Shown: positions 1-6,069, counted from the stretch's first letter. The stretch: DNA of 10,083 nt from Xanthobacteraceae bacterium (GCA_030043175.1 JASHYD010001301.1:1-10083); one strand, 5' to 3'. Notes: generated by a model not told the origin, from the letters alone. Made by a program: numbers and translations.

Positions 1-138
1 CAATTTGCAACCGATGAGGCAGCGTCCCTGAGGGCTTCGCTTGAGGCCGTAGGTGCTGCAGCTATTGGTGCGATACCCGTGACTGCCGCGAGCGCCGCAA
101 ATCCGGCCAGTCACCGCAATGAACATAGATTACAATGA
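1..138 (+). CDS. C-terminal tail of an unidentified protein (partial)
   Basis: The first frame is open from the left edge to a TGA at 136-138 and encodes 45 residues, rich in alanine. The start lies outside the window. The stretch DEAASLRASLEAVGAAAIGA looks like an amphipathic helix, which would fit a genuine C-terminus, but I recognise no family and a chance open frame of this length is quite possible. It is on the same strand as the lipoprotein gene that follows, 243 bases downstream. I assign no function. Confidence 0.3.
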   Translation, partial: QFATDEAASLRASLEAVGAAAIGAIPVTAASAANPASHRNEHRLQ

Positions 139-311
139 GGAACATCGTTCTTGCGGGCCCGCCGCACGACCGTGCAGTTGCCGCGCCTGACATAAGCAAG
201 CAGCCTCGTTTCAACCTTGGGAGTGGTGGTGCTGGCACGGGGGTGGCGTCCCGCCTCTTCTTGCCGCGCGGCACCGCTTCGCTTCTGGATTCATGTCAAT
301 GTTTTCAGGCA

Positions 312-340
312 TTTAGCGCGGGGCCGAGACCGTGTATGCT
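312..340 (+). promoter_or_regulatory. Possible sigma-70 type promoter of the lipoprotein hydrolase gene
   Basis: TTTAGC (312-317) and TATGCT (335-340) are separated by 17 bases, with the start codon 42 bases downstream. Both boxes are imperfect matches to TTGACA/TATAAT, so this is only a suggestion. The rest of 139-381 shows no convincing gene on either strand. Confidence 0.25.
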
Positions 341-381
341 GCGGTCGAGATGATCGACGCTTGGGCTGACGAGGCAGACGA

Positions 382-1500
382 ATGATATCAACGGGATCGT
401 GCTGGTTGCCAGCGCTGTTGCTGGCAACCTCGCTCGCTGCCTGTTCGGCGCGCCCAGGTCCGGAACTGCTCAGTCCGACCGCGTCGGCTTCCAGTGCGCG
501 GGTCGTGGCGGTCTATGTGGCAACAACGCGTGCGCGCCAAAGACCGGGCAGCAACGTTTTCACCAACGACCGCAGCCGCGAGCTGAACTACGCCGCGTTC
601 AAGATCGCGATCCCGCCGGTTCATCAGCCCGGCCACATCGAGTGGCCTGGTTTGGCGCCGGATCCGGCGCTGAGCTTCGCCACCCTGCAGCAGAAGGTGC
701 TCGACAAGCGGACATTCGAACAGCTGACCGCAGCGCAGAGCAGCCCGCATACGCCGCTGAAGGCTACCGTATTTGTCCACGGCTTCAACACCAATTTCCA
801 GGAGGCGCTGTTCCGACTCGCTCAGATGACGGCGGACGGGGATGTCGTAGGCGTGCCTATCTTGTTCGCCTGGCCGTCTGAGGCGAAACTGACGGGCTAT
901 GTGGTCGATAAGGACGCGGTCGCTGCGTCGCGCGATCAACTGGCCGAGGTGCTGACGATGCTCGCGCGCAATTCCGATGCGGACGTCGCAGTGATTGCGC
1001 ACAGCATGGGCGCGTGGCCGGCAGTAGAGGCGCTGCGTCAGCTCCGTCTGGCTCACAAGGACGCGGTCATCAGGCGCCTGCGCATCGTTCTCGCAGCGCC
1101 CGACATCGACGTCGATGTGTTCCGCACCCAGATGGCGGTGATTGGGCCGCTGTCGCCACCAATGACGGTGCTCGTCGCGCGCGACGACATCGCACTCTCC
1201 CTCGCGAGCTTCATCGCCGGTGAGCGACCAAGGCTTGGGATGATCGACGTGGACGATCCCCGCATTCAGGAGACGGCCGTAAAGGCGAAGCTGGAGATCG
1301 TCGATGTGTCGAGTGTGAAGGCGCCCGACAGGATGAATCATGAGCGCTATGCCAGCCTCGCCGCTCTGTACCCGCGGCTCGCCGCCTCTGATGCCGACGG
1401 CATTGGCATACGCCGCGCCGGCGCCTTCATCTTCAACGCCGTCGGCGCAACCATTTCGAGCCCGTTCACACTGGCGGGCAGTGCCATCGGAAGCCGGTGA
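382..1500 (+). CDS. Lipoprotein alpha/beta hydrolase, DUF900 family
   Basis: The gene encodes 372 residues. ATG 382 is the first possible start after an in-frame stop at 367-369, and GAGG at 371-374 is a suitable ribosome binding site. Residues 8-21 form a hydrophobic stretch ending in a lipobox (SLAAC), so the protein is probably lipidated at Cys21 and membrane-anchored. Its body matches the DUF900 group of alpha/beta hydrolases: an early VATTR segment, FVHGFN (131-136, the strand-turn before the oxyanion site), FAWPS (162-166), the nucleophile elbow AHSMG with Ser208, and LAAPDID (237-243) carrying a likely acid. His320 (DRMNHERY) is a candidate catalytic histidine. The elbow begins with Ala instead of the usual Gly, as some members do. 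The n-region before the hydrophobic core has no Lys or Arg, which is unusual for a Sec signal. The substrate is unknown; a cell-envelope esterase or lipase-like role is inferred. No operon partner is evident. Confidence 0.88.
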   Translation: MISTGSCWLPALLLATSLAACSARPGPELLSPTASASSARVVAVYVATTRARQRPGSNVFTNDRSRELNYAAFKIAIPPVHQPGHIEWPGLAPDPALSFATLQQKVLDKRTFEQLTAAQSSPHTPLKATVFVHGFNTNFQEALFRLAQMTADGDVVGVPILFAWPSEAKLTGYVVDKDAVAASRDQLAEVLTMLARNSDADVAVIAHSMGAWPAVEALRQLRLAHKDAVIRRLRIVLAAPDIDVDVFRTQMAVIGPLSPPMTVLVARDDIALSLASFIAGERPRLGMIDVDDPRIQETAVKAKLEIVDVSSVKAPDRMNHERYASLAALYPRLAASDADGIGIRRAGAFIFNAVGATISSPFTLAGSAIGSR

Positions 1501-1881
1501 TGCCCGAACCCGGAACGCAGACGTAGCGAAGATCCAGGAGGACAGCCGCGTGGATAGCTCCGGCATGCCGAGGAAGCGCTTCCGGCGGCGGATTTCCTAG
1601 CCGTCCGCACCGATTGCTGCGATGGACTTCTCGATCGCGACAGCAAGTTGCGGGGCTATGCGTTCATCGGATCGATCGATAGCACCCATTCACCCGTTGG
1701 GAGCAACAGAATTCTTTTGCGGACCGAGGCCCTGCCATGCATGCTCGGTTACCTGCGCTTTTTGATTTCGCGATCGCGACCGTATCGTCATCGCGGCCGC
1801 AATCGACCAGGAAGACTTCACCCTCTCTCATGCTTCTGGAAATTCCGAATATTATAGCGTGTTGCAGGACGGACACACCCG
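1501..1881. other. Intergenic stretch without a recognised gene; clustered palindromes
   Basis: I found no protein family in any frame. The region holds two adjacent perfect palindromes, CGGCATGCCG (1561-1570) and GGAAGCGCTTCC (1572-1583), plus TCGCGATCGCGA (1768-1779) and ATCGATCGAT (1671-1680). The first pair begins about 60 bases after the hydrolase stop and could fold as small cruciforms, but no T-run follows, so they are not convincing intrinsic terminators. Confidence 0.4.
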
Positions 1882-1912
1882 TTGCGTCAATTGCGTGTAC
1901 ATTTGTTATAAA
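1882..1912 (+). promoter_or_regulatory. Possible promoter of the repeat-containing membrane protein
   Basis: TTGCGT (1882-1887) is followed after 18-19 bases by TTATAA/TATAAA (1906-1912), about 30 bases before the chosen ATG at 1943. The -10 is good and the -35 is partial. Confidence 0.3.
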
Positions 1913-1942
1913 GCTGGAACAGCAGAGGTGCGGGTTAGTGCC

Positions 1943-2716
1943 ATGTCAAGCGCCATGCAGGCCGAGAGCTCCGCAGACTCGTTGAACCTATTAGTTGAGG
2001 CACCTCTTGTTCGCCAGGCCGACCTGAAAAATGACGGATATCCAGACGGGCTGTCCTCGGTTGGCAAGCGAGCGATCGCCCTCGTCCGTTTTCTGATAAC
2101 TTTTTGTATCGGCGTTGCTGCCACCTTGGCTTGGCAGTCGTATGGCGATCTGATCGCACGCTCGTACCCGCCGCTTAACTGGTTGGCGCCGCAGGTCGAA
2201 CCAGTTCCACAGAACGCGCCTGACGCGATCAGGCCAGCCTTGCGAACGGCCTCTTCTCCCGATCAGCAGCAGCCCAGCGCAATATCGCTCGATCTCGACG
2301 CGGTGGGGCAAGACACCGACCGGATCGCCTCTAGTCACGAGCAAATGACGAGCAACGCAGACCGGATCGCTACAAGCCAAGAGCAGATGATCCACAGCCT
2401 CGACCGGATTGCCAGAAGTCAAGAGCAGATGATGCGCAGCCTCGACCAGTTCACAGCCGACCAGGAGCAGACGGCGGGCGGGATCACGAAACTACAGGAG
2501 CTCGAACAGTCCAATAGTGCGAGGAACTCGGAGCCTTCACCGCTACCTGACTCCGCCTCCGCGCGCATGCCCGTACCGCGCCCTCCCTCTGCCTCAGCGC
2601 CCATGCCCGTACCGCGCCCTGTCTCTGCCTCCGCACCCGTGCCCATACCGCGGCCTTCCTCCGCCCCGGCGCCGAAGCCCCTTTCGCAGGCATCGCGGGC
2701 ATCGACGCTGCCCTGA
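1943..2716 (+). CDS. Single-pass membrane protein with coiled-coil and proline-rich repeats
   Basis: The gene encodes 257 residues from ATG 1943. A GTG at 1859 would add 28 residues, but a possible promoter lies between the two and AGAGGTG (1924-1930) stands upstream of the ATG. The order is a polar cytoplasmic N-terminus (1-42), one transmembrane helix (about 45-64, ALVRFLITFCIGVAATLAW), a proline-containing spacer, four 14-residue repeats (126-181, consensus DRIA-SQEQM--SL) that should form a heptad coiled coil, and a disordered tail of 12-residue repeats (204-246, S-AS-AP-MPVPRP). The N-terminal half, through SSVGKRA and AWQSYGD, recalls a hypothetical-protein family frequent in Bradyrhizobium, whose members end in a shorter coiled coil plus a proline tail. 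No function is known. Topology suggests a helix-anchored rod projecting into the periplasm, with the Pro/Arg tail possibly contacting peptidoglycan or another envelope protein; that is inference. Confidence 0.8.
   Translation: MSSAMQAESSADSLNLLVEAPLVRQADLKNDGYPDGLSSVGKRAIALVRFLITFCIGVAATLAWQSYGDLIARSYPPLNWLAPQVEPVPQNAPDAIRPALRTASSPDQQQPSAISLDLDAVGQDTDRIASSHEQMTSNADRIATSQEQMIHSLDRIARSQEQMMRSLDQFTADQEQTAGGITKLQELEQSNSARNSEPSPLPDSASARMPVPRPPSASAPMPVPRPVSASAPVPIPRPSSAPAPKPLSQASRASTLP
2318..2485 (+). repeat. Four tandem 42-bp units encoding 14-residue coiled-coil repeats
   Basis: The units start at 2318, 2360, 2402 and 2444. Units 1-3 begin DRIA and contain (S/Q)xEQM; unit 4 (DQFTADQEQTAGGI) is diverged. 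Fourteen residues is two heptads, so adding or losing a unit keeps the coiled-coil register. The units differ at several bases, so this is an old, protein-selected expansion and not a recent DNA slippage. Confidence 0.85.
2552..2689 (+). repeat. Tandem 36-bp units encoding a Pro/Arg-rich tail
   Basis: Three full 12-residue units start at 2552, 2588 and 2624, followed by a partial fourth from 2660. The core MPVPRP is coded almost identically in units 1 and 2 (ATGCCCGTACCGCGCCCT), which points to more recent duplication than in the coiled-coil repeats. Confidence 0.85.
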
Positions 2717-2816
2717 CGGCTGGCCCCGGTCCTTGCTTTTGTTGGAGCTTTCCAAGGGGCCGGGCTCTGTCAGCCGGATTGCAGGTACGCACCCTCCAGC
2801 CGACACTTGCCGCGTG
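2717..2816. other. Short spacer after the membrane-protein gene
   Basis: No gene is seen. GGCCCC just after the stop and GGGGCC about 30 bases later, flanked by CGGCTG and CAGCCG, could pair into a long imperfect stem-loop, a weak candidate for a transcription end signal. No T-run follows. Confidence 0.3.
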
Positions 2817-3002
2817 GCCAACCGCCTTGCAACCGGGTTCGCCATCCCCGCCCAGCCGGTCCTAGCGTCAAAATCGCCTTCCTGCGCTGATGATGGGTTC
2901 ACGGAACTAAGCACGATGGCTATCGACTGCTCGTGCGCCGGCGACGGCCCCGCTGTGCCGCTTCACAGCCGCAACGCCTTTCTGTGCGAGCTACCGAGGT
3001 AA
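2817..3002 (+). pseudogene. Relic of an ATP-dependent DNA ligase (LigD-type ligase domain), N-terminal part
   Basis: Joining two frames restores the typical start of a rhizobial ATP-dependent ligase domain. One frame gives GFAIPAQPVLASKSPS (from about 2832). The next gives WVHGTKHDGYRLLVRR (2894 onward), where KHDG is the nucleotidyltransferase motif KxDG, its adenylated lysine coded at 2909-2911. The first frame then resumes as AGDGPAVPLHSRNAFLCELPR, stopping at 3000-3002. Intact relatives read roughly IPAQPVLA..PPSGDGW(I/V)HE(I/L)KHDGYRL.RRDGD.VRL.SRNA..W. About 60 residues survive of a domain that needs roughly 300, with two frame changes and no later motifs, so it cannot be active. Such ligases act with Ku in non-homologous end joining. 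The family assignment is from remembered motifs and is fairly firm for the KHDGYRL segment. Confidence 0.7.
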
Positions 3003-3007
3003 GTCGA

Positions 3008-3156
3008 AACTTCCGCGGTACCTACCTCGCCAACAACGGCTGCGACTTTGCAACGGCGACCGACGCTATTGCAAGCGGGTGCAGATTTCGGCGAGGCGTT
3101 CCTCGCCAATCTGGGATCTGGTCGCCCGCTTGCGTGCGCGAGATAACGCCCCGGCC
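3008..3156 (+). pseudogene. Relic of an Old Yellow Enzyme (NADH:flavin oxidoreductase), C-terminal part
   Basis: The frame from 3008 reads NFRGTYLANNGCDFATATDA and on through IASG. A second frame gives ADFGEAFLAN, and a third gives DLVARLRARDNAP from 3115. Together these follow the end of OYE-type alkene reductases: a 'G.Y.ANNGYD...A..A(I/L)ASG.AD...FG..F(L/I)ANPDLV.RLR' pattern covering the FMN-phosphate binding loops. At 3109-3117 AATCTGGGAT replaces an expected AAT-CCG-GAT (Asn-Pro-Asp), a one-base insertion. Only the last 50 or so of about 360 residues remain, and it abuts the ligase relic. It runs tail-to-tail into the Rrf2 gene. Confidence 0.7.
3082..3113. other. Strong hairpin inside the Old Yellow Enzyme relic
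   Basis: CAGATT (3082-3087) pairs with AATCTG (3108-3113), and GGCGAGG (3090-3096) with CCTCGCC (3101-3107) around a CGTT loop; only TC at 3088-3089 is unpaired. It sits about 50 bases past the Rrf2 stop and could help end that transcript. The same bases encode a conserved OYE segment, so the fold may be incidental. No T-run follows on either strand. Confidence 0.45.
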
Positions 3157-3160
3157 GCGA

Positions 3161-3610
3161 TCAGATGTGATACATCAGCGGCGTTTTCTGCCCGCTGTCG
3201 AGCGCCAGCATGTCAGCGAAGGTGAGGCGATCGAGTATATCCGCCACTGCATCGCGCACCTTCACCATTGTGAGCCGGACGATGCACGTTTTTACATCAT
3301 CGCAATCCTCGCACGCCTGATAGGCAGTCCTGCTCGCGCAAGCGATGGGAGCTAACGGCCCATCAAGGGTGCGAATAACAAATCCAATCTTGATTTCGCT
3401 TGGCGGGCGAGCCAGCATGTATCCGCCGCCCGGTCCTTTCTTCGCATGCACGATTCCAGCGTTGCGCAGATCACCGAGGATGGCGTCCAGAAACTTCTTC
3501 GGGATATTGTTCGCCTCGGCGATATCAACGCACTGTGCGGTCTCGCCTTTGGGAAGACATGACAGGTGAACCACGGCCTTTAGGCCATACTTGCCTTTTG
3601 CAGTGAGCAT
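3161..3610 (-). CDS. Rrf2-family transcriptional regulator with four clustered cysteines
   Basis: This is 149 residues, the normal Rrf2 length. The N-terminal half is a winged helix: MLTAKGKYGLKAVVHLS, a recognition helix around 30-50 (AEANNIPKKFLDAILGDLRN) and the wing KKGPGGGYMLARPP (57-70). The second half carries Cys91, Cys100, Cys103 and Cys109 (C-x8-C-x2-C-x5-C), followed by VRLTMVKVRDAVADILD, the dimerisation helix. In IscR and NsrR three cysteines here ligate an Fe-S cluster, so a metal or redox cofactor is plausible; the spacing differs from IscR (C-x5-C-x5-C), so the ligand is not certain. The neighbouring cysK and the metY relic suggest control of cysteine/methionine sulfur assimilation. 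No strong ribosome binding site precedes the ATG at 3610. A good -10 box and a dyad lie upstream (3645-3676), suggesting autoregulation. Confidence 0.9.
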   Translation of the reverse strand: MLTAKGKYGLKAVVHLSCLPKGETAQCVDIAEANNIPKKFLDAILGDLRNAGIVHAKKGPGGGYMLARPPSEIKIGFVIRTLDGPLAPIACASRTAYQACEDCDDVKTCIVRLTMVKVRDAVADILDRLTFADMLALDSGQKTPLMYHI

Positions 3611-3644
3611 TTGTCTGCCGTTGGAATAAAGCTCGCGAATCGTA

Positions 3645-3676
3645 ATGCATATTATCTATAAATAGCATGGATTATA
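3645..3676 (-). promoter_or_regulatory. Rrf2-gene promoter with overlapping candidate operator
   Basis: Read on the minus strand, a perfect TATAAT lies at 3676-3671, giving a start near 3664 and a leader of about 54 bases. The -35 region is poor (TGAGAC at 18-base spacing). Directly downstream, 3645-3668 forms a 24-base dyad, ATGCnnnTTATnnATAAnnnGCAT, with 8 of 12 positions symmetrical, covering the predicted transcription start. Rrf2 proteins bind AT-rich dyads as dimers and commonly repress their own gene, so this is a reasonable operator candidate. It does not match the IscR or RirA consensus as I know them. Confidence 0.45.
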
Positions 3677-3969
3677 GCAGAAATCTAGTGCCACGTCTCA
3701 TCGCGACGGAACGATTTTTGTTCTGTTTCCGCACTTATCGATTATTTAGGTAGACAATACATCTTTTGTGCTCCGTTTGCCTTCTGCGGAGCGAGTATCA
3801 TGAGGCGCAGAAAGTTCCTCGGTTTTTCGCTGTGGTTGATGGAATCCCGCGCAGCTCATCGGGGAGCCACCAGACAATAGTGGATCGAGGAGCTGCGGAT
3901 CGGCTGCGAGAAGACGGGCGTACCAGCTAGCGCGGCGTCATATGGACCAAGGCCACGAAGCCGCCGGCG
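3677..3969. other. Spacer between the Rrf2 promoter and the metY relic
   Basis: The part up to 3790 is AT-rich compared with the rest. A 26-codon frame at 3800-3880 starts MRRRKFLGFS, reminiscent of twin-arginine starts of rhizobial solute-binding proteins, but it stops at TAG and nothing downstream supports this. I see no convincing gene. Confidence 0.3.
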
Positions 3970-4492
3970 CCGATCGCCTACGCCATTAAGGCTGGGTTAC
4001 CCTGCTGCGTGACATTGGTGCGACTTTGTCAGCATTCAATGCATTGTCATCCTGCAAGGGCTGGAGACACCGCCATGCGAAATGGTCCGCCTTGCGGAAA
4101 ACGGGCAGTCCTCGTGCGCTATCTTCAGCGCTGCGCCGTGACCTCTCGGGTAATTCACCCCTCGATTCAGACCGCATCTTTCGCGTAGGCCCAGCGATAC
4201 GTCAACGCAGGATTCGAACTTGCGGGCGGCCGGGGAAACCGGGCCCGCTTCTCGGATGCACTGCTGACTTTTCTGTTGCGTCGTCATATCGGCGACGCGC
4301 GCAGCTTGACGATCCACCCGGCCAACACGACACATTGGCAGGTTACGCTGCAGGCGCAGGATGCCACCGGCGTATCCGGATGTTCAGGTGCGGCTTTCGG
4401 TCAGCATTGAGCATATCGACGACATCATCGCCGACATCGAAGCCTTGCGGCAGTCAAAAAAATCACAACAGCGGCATGAATTTTATAGTTGA
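3970..4492 (+). pseudogene. Relic of O-acetylhomoserine sulfhydrylase (metY type), C-terminal third
   Basis: Successive frames restore the MetY order: PIAYAIKAG (3970), LLRDIGATLSAFNA (4002), then after a shift IVILQGLETP, then VTSRVIHPSIQT, a stop (TAG, 4186-4188), QRYVNAGFELAGGR (4192 on), IGDARSLTIHPANTTHWQ, QDATGV, and after another shift VRLSVSIEHIDDIIADIE (4388 on) to TGA 4490-4492. The segments NxGDARSL.IHPA.TTH and RLSVGIEHIDDIIAD are hallmarks of this PLP-dependent family, which makes homocysteine from O-acetylhomoserine and sulfide. The upstream two thirds, including the PLP lysine, is absent. At least three frame changes and an internal stop make it dead. It lies between the Rrf2 regulator and cysK, so it is probably the remains of a sulfur-assimilation partner gene. 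Confidence 0.85.
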
Positions 4493-4798
4493 CTTAATAG
4501 ATAGATTATCGTCAAATCTCCGACGTCGCGTCATGGGCGCGATCGCGGAATTTGATGGAGCAGCTTGCGCCGCGTCACCAAATCGCTGAAGCGTCACGAA
4601 GCGTCTTCGTGGCTTCGCTCGCCCGTGGAGTTGCTGCGATGAAGCTTCGTTTCTTTATGTCCGAAAGTTCCTCCCCGGACCACTTCTCCTGCCGCTGTGC
4701 CTCGGCCGCGACCGGCGTGTCTCAGCATCCGCGCCGCTAATGATCCTCCATGCAGTCTTGGGTCAAGGACGCCGGCGATGCCGGCGGCAGGAGTGTTT
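4493..4798. other. Unassigned spacer with an AT-rich start and a long hairpin
   Basis: After the metY relic comes a short AT-rich tract (about 4478-4515) containing TTGACT without a well-spaced -10. I found no family in any frame; a 62-codon frame (4552-4740) has no recognisable motif. A hairpin at 4588-4616 is described separately. Confidence 0.35.
4588..4616. other. 12-bp hairpin with a two-base bulge
   Basis: GAAGC (4588-4592) and CACGAAG (4595-4601) pair with CTTCGTG (4605-4611) and GCTTC (4612-4616) around a CGT loop; GT 4593-4594 bulges. There is no T-run. It could be a repetitive extragenic palindrome or a leftover transposon end. Confidence 0.45.
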
Positions 4799-4972
4799 AT
4801 GTCCGACACATACATCATCGAAACCCGCTAGGGAGCGGCTGGCATCGTGGTCCACGATCGACGCGGCTTTCGTTTCTTCGCGGTCACCCATTGATTTCAA
4901 TCATCTCGAAGGCCGGCTTCTTCGGCTCGCCGAAGGACGCCGAAGCCGCGGCGCAGCGGCACATCGGAGAGC
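4799..4972 (+). pseudogene. Decayed small conserved hypothetical gene
   Basis: ATG 4799 is preceded by AGGAG (4789-4793) at five bases. The frame reads MSDTYIIETR, then TAG, then GAAGIVVHDRRGFRFFAVTH and a TGA. Two further frames continue as DFNHLEGR and FFGSPKDAEAAAQRHIGE. The joined product of about 60 residues resembles a small protein found in rhizobial genomes as I remember it (MS.TYI(I/V)EV...AGIVVRD..GFRF.A....FN.LEG..F.SP..AE.AA). Function is unknown. The intact start with a good ribosome binding site, followed by a nonsense codon and two frameshifts, shows the gene was once expressed. Confidence 0.6.
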
Positions 4973-5073
4973 GTCAAGGAGGCACCGAACGTGTCGCGCC
5001 AGGACGACCTAGCACGGCAGCGCGCAATCTGACAGCACCAGCGTTAGCAATGGATGCCAAAGCAATCTCGATG

Positions 5074-6069
5074 TCACACATCTTCAAACAGCACCGTCGA
5101 CAAGTAGCGCTCCACAGAGGATGGCAGCATGACGACGATATTCTTCCCCGCCATGCGTGGGCGCTTGCCTATCTCGAAGGCGGCTGCGATCGCGGCCCCC
5201 GACGAGATGCCGCCCAGTATTCCCTCATAGCGCGCAAGCGCTCGGGCGGTGTCGAAGGCTGTGTGGCTTGAGATGGTAATGACCTCGTCGATGACCGAAC
5301 GATCAAGAATATCCGGCGCGAAGCCGGCACCAATGCCCTGAATCCTGTGAGCGCCCGGCTTGCCACCGGACAGCACGGGGCTCTCCTTGGGCTCCACGGC
5401 GACGATACGCAGGGACCGCTTCCGTGGCTTGAGAACCTGGCCGACCCCCGTAATGGTCCCGCCGGTTCCGACGCCGGCCACAAACACGTCTACCTCGCCG
5501 CCCGTGTCGTTCCAAATCTCCTCTGCGGTGGTAAGGCGATGGATCTCAGGATTTGCACGATGCTTGAATTGCTGCGGCATCACCGCGTGGCGGACTGTAC
5601 GGATCAATTCCTCGGCCTTTTCGACCGCTCCGCGCATTCCCTGGCTTGCTGGCGTCAATACGAGTTCGGCGCCGAGCAGCTTCAGCATCTTACGCCGTTC
5701 CATGGACATGGATTCCGGCATCACGAGGATCAGGCGATAGCCACGAGAGGCCGCCACAAAAGCAAGTGCGATACCGGTATTGCCGGAGGTCGGCTCGACC
5801 AGCACACTTTCTGGTCCGACCAGCCCGGCTGTTTCCATGTCTTCGATCATGGCAACGCCAATGCGATCTTTGACGCTCGCAGCTGGACTGAGGAACTCGA
5901 GCTTGGCAAGGATGTTGGCCTTGACGCCATGCATCTCTGGCAATCGAAGTAGCCTCACGATCGGCGTGTCGCCAATGGCCTCGGTGATGGAGCCGTAGAC
6001 CCGCCCGCGGCCAGGCTTTGTCTTGGATTTCGCACGGGCGGAGATGTGGGCCGTTGTTCTGGTTGACAT
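5074..6069 (-). CDS. cysK: Cysteine synthase (O-acetylserine sulfhydrylase)
   Basis: The 331-residue product is a fold-type II PLP enzyme making cysteine from O-acetylserine and sulfide in the cytoplasm. It shows [15 protein letters not shown] (26-40), the PLP lysine Lys67 in ASVKDRIG, the substrate loop PTSGNTG (93-99), the QQF segment (166-168), the PLP-phosphate loop GTGGT (201-205), GIGAGF(A)P (245-251), GGISSGAA (286-293) with the PLP-ring serine, and a C-terminal RYLST. A basic extension of about 24 residues precedes the conserved start; no strong ribosome binding site was found before ATG 6069. Some normally steady positions differ: SPAAS before the lysine where NP..S is usual, QQFKHRANP for QQFENPANP, and PSSVERY for PSSGERY. 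All catalytic loops are intact, so activity is expected. GAATATTC (6080-6087) lies within TTCGAGAATATTCCGAA just upstream of the start and may be an operator. It faces the metY relic tail-to-tail. Confidence 0.93.
   Translation of the reverse strand: MSTRTTAHISARAKSKTKPGRGRVYGSITEAIGDTPIVRLLRLPEMHGVKANILAKLEFLSPAASVKDRIGVAMIEDMETAGLVGPESVLVEPTSGNTGIALAFVAASRGYRLILVMPESMSMERRKMLKLLGAELVLTPASQGMRGAVEKAEELIRTVRHAVMPQQFKHRANPEIHRLTTAEEIWNDTGGEVDVFVAGVGTGGTITGVGQVLKPRKRSLRIVAVEPKESPVLSGGKPGAHRIQGIGAGFAPDILDRSVIDEVITISSHTAFDTARALARYEGILGGISSGAAIAAAFEIGKRPRMAGKNIVVMLPSSVERYLSTVLFEDV

Noticed and set aside
388..1566. A 392-codon minus-strand open frame opposite the lipoprotein hydrolase
   Set aside because: It is Arg/His-rich with no domain, typical of the antisense of a GC-rich gene, while the plus strand carries clear hydrolase motifs and a lipobox.
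2318..2689. CRISPR-like or satellite DNA array
   Set aside because: The repeats are contiguous, in frame and protein-coding, with no spacers.
3684..3705. Sigma-54 promoter (TGGCAC...GC) upstream of the Rrf2 gene
   Set aside because: The GG and GC elements are 14 bases apart instead of the required 12, whereas a perfect TATAAT is present.
3800..3880. Start of a twin-arginine solute-binding protein (MRRRKFLGF)
   Set aside because: The frame ends after 26 codons, and no other frame downstream continues the family.
4026..4589. A 187-codon plus-strand open frame over the metY relic
   Set aside because: Most of its product is in the wrong frame; metY similarity jumps between frames, so this open frame is not a gene.
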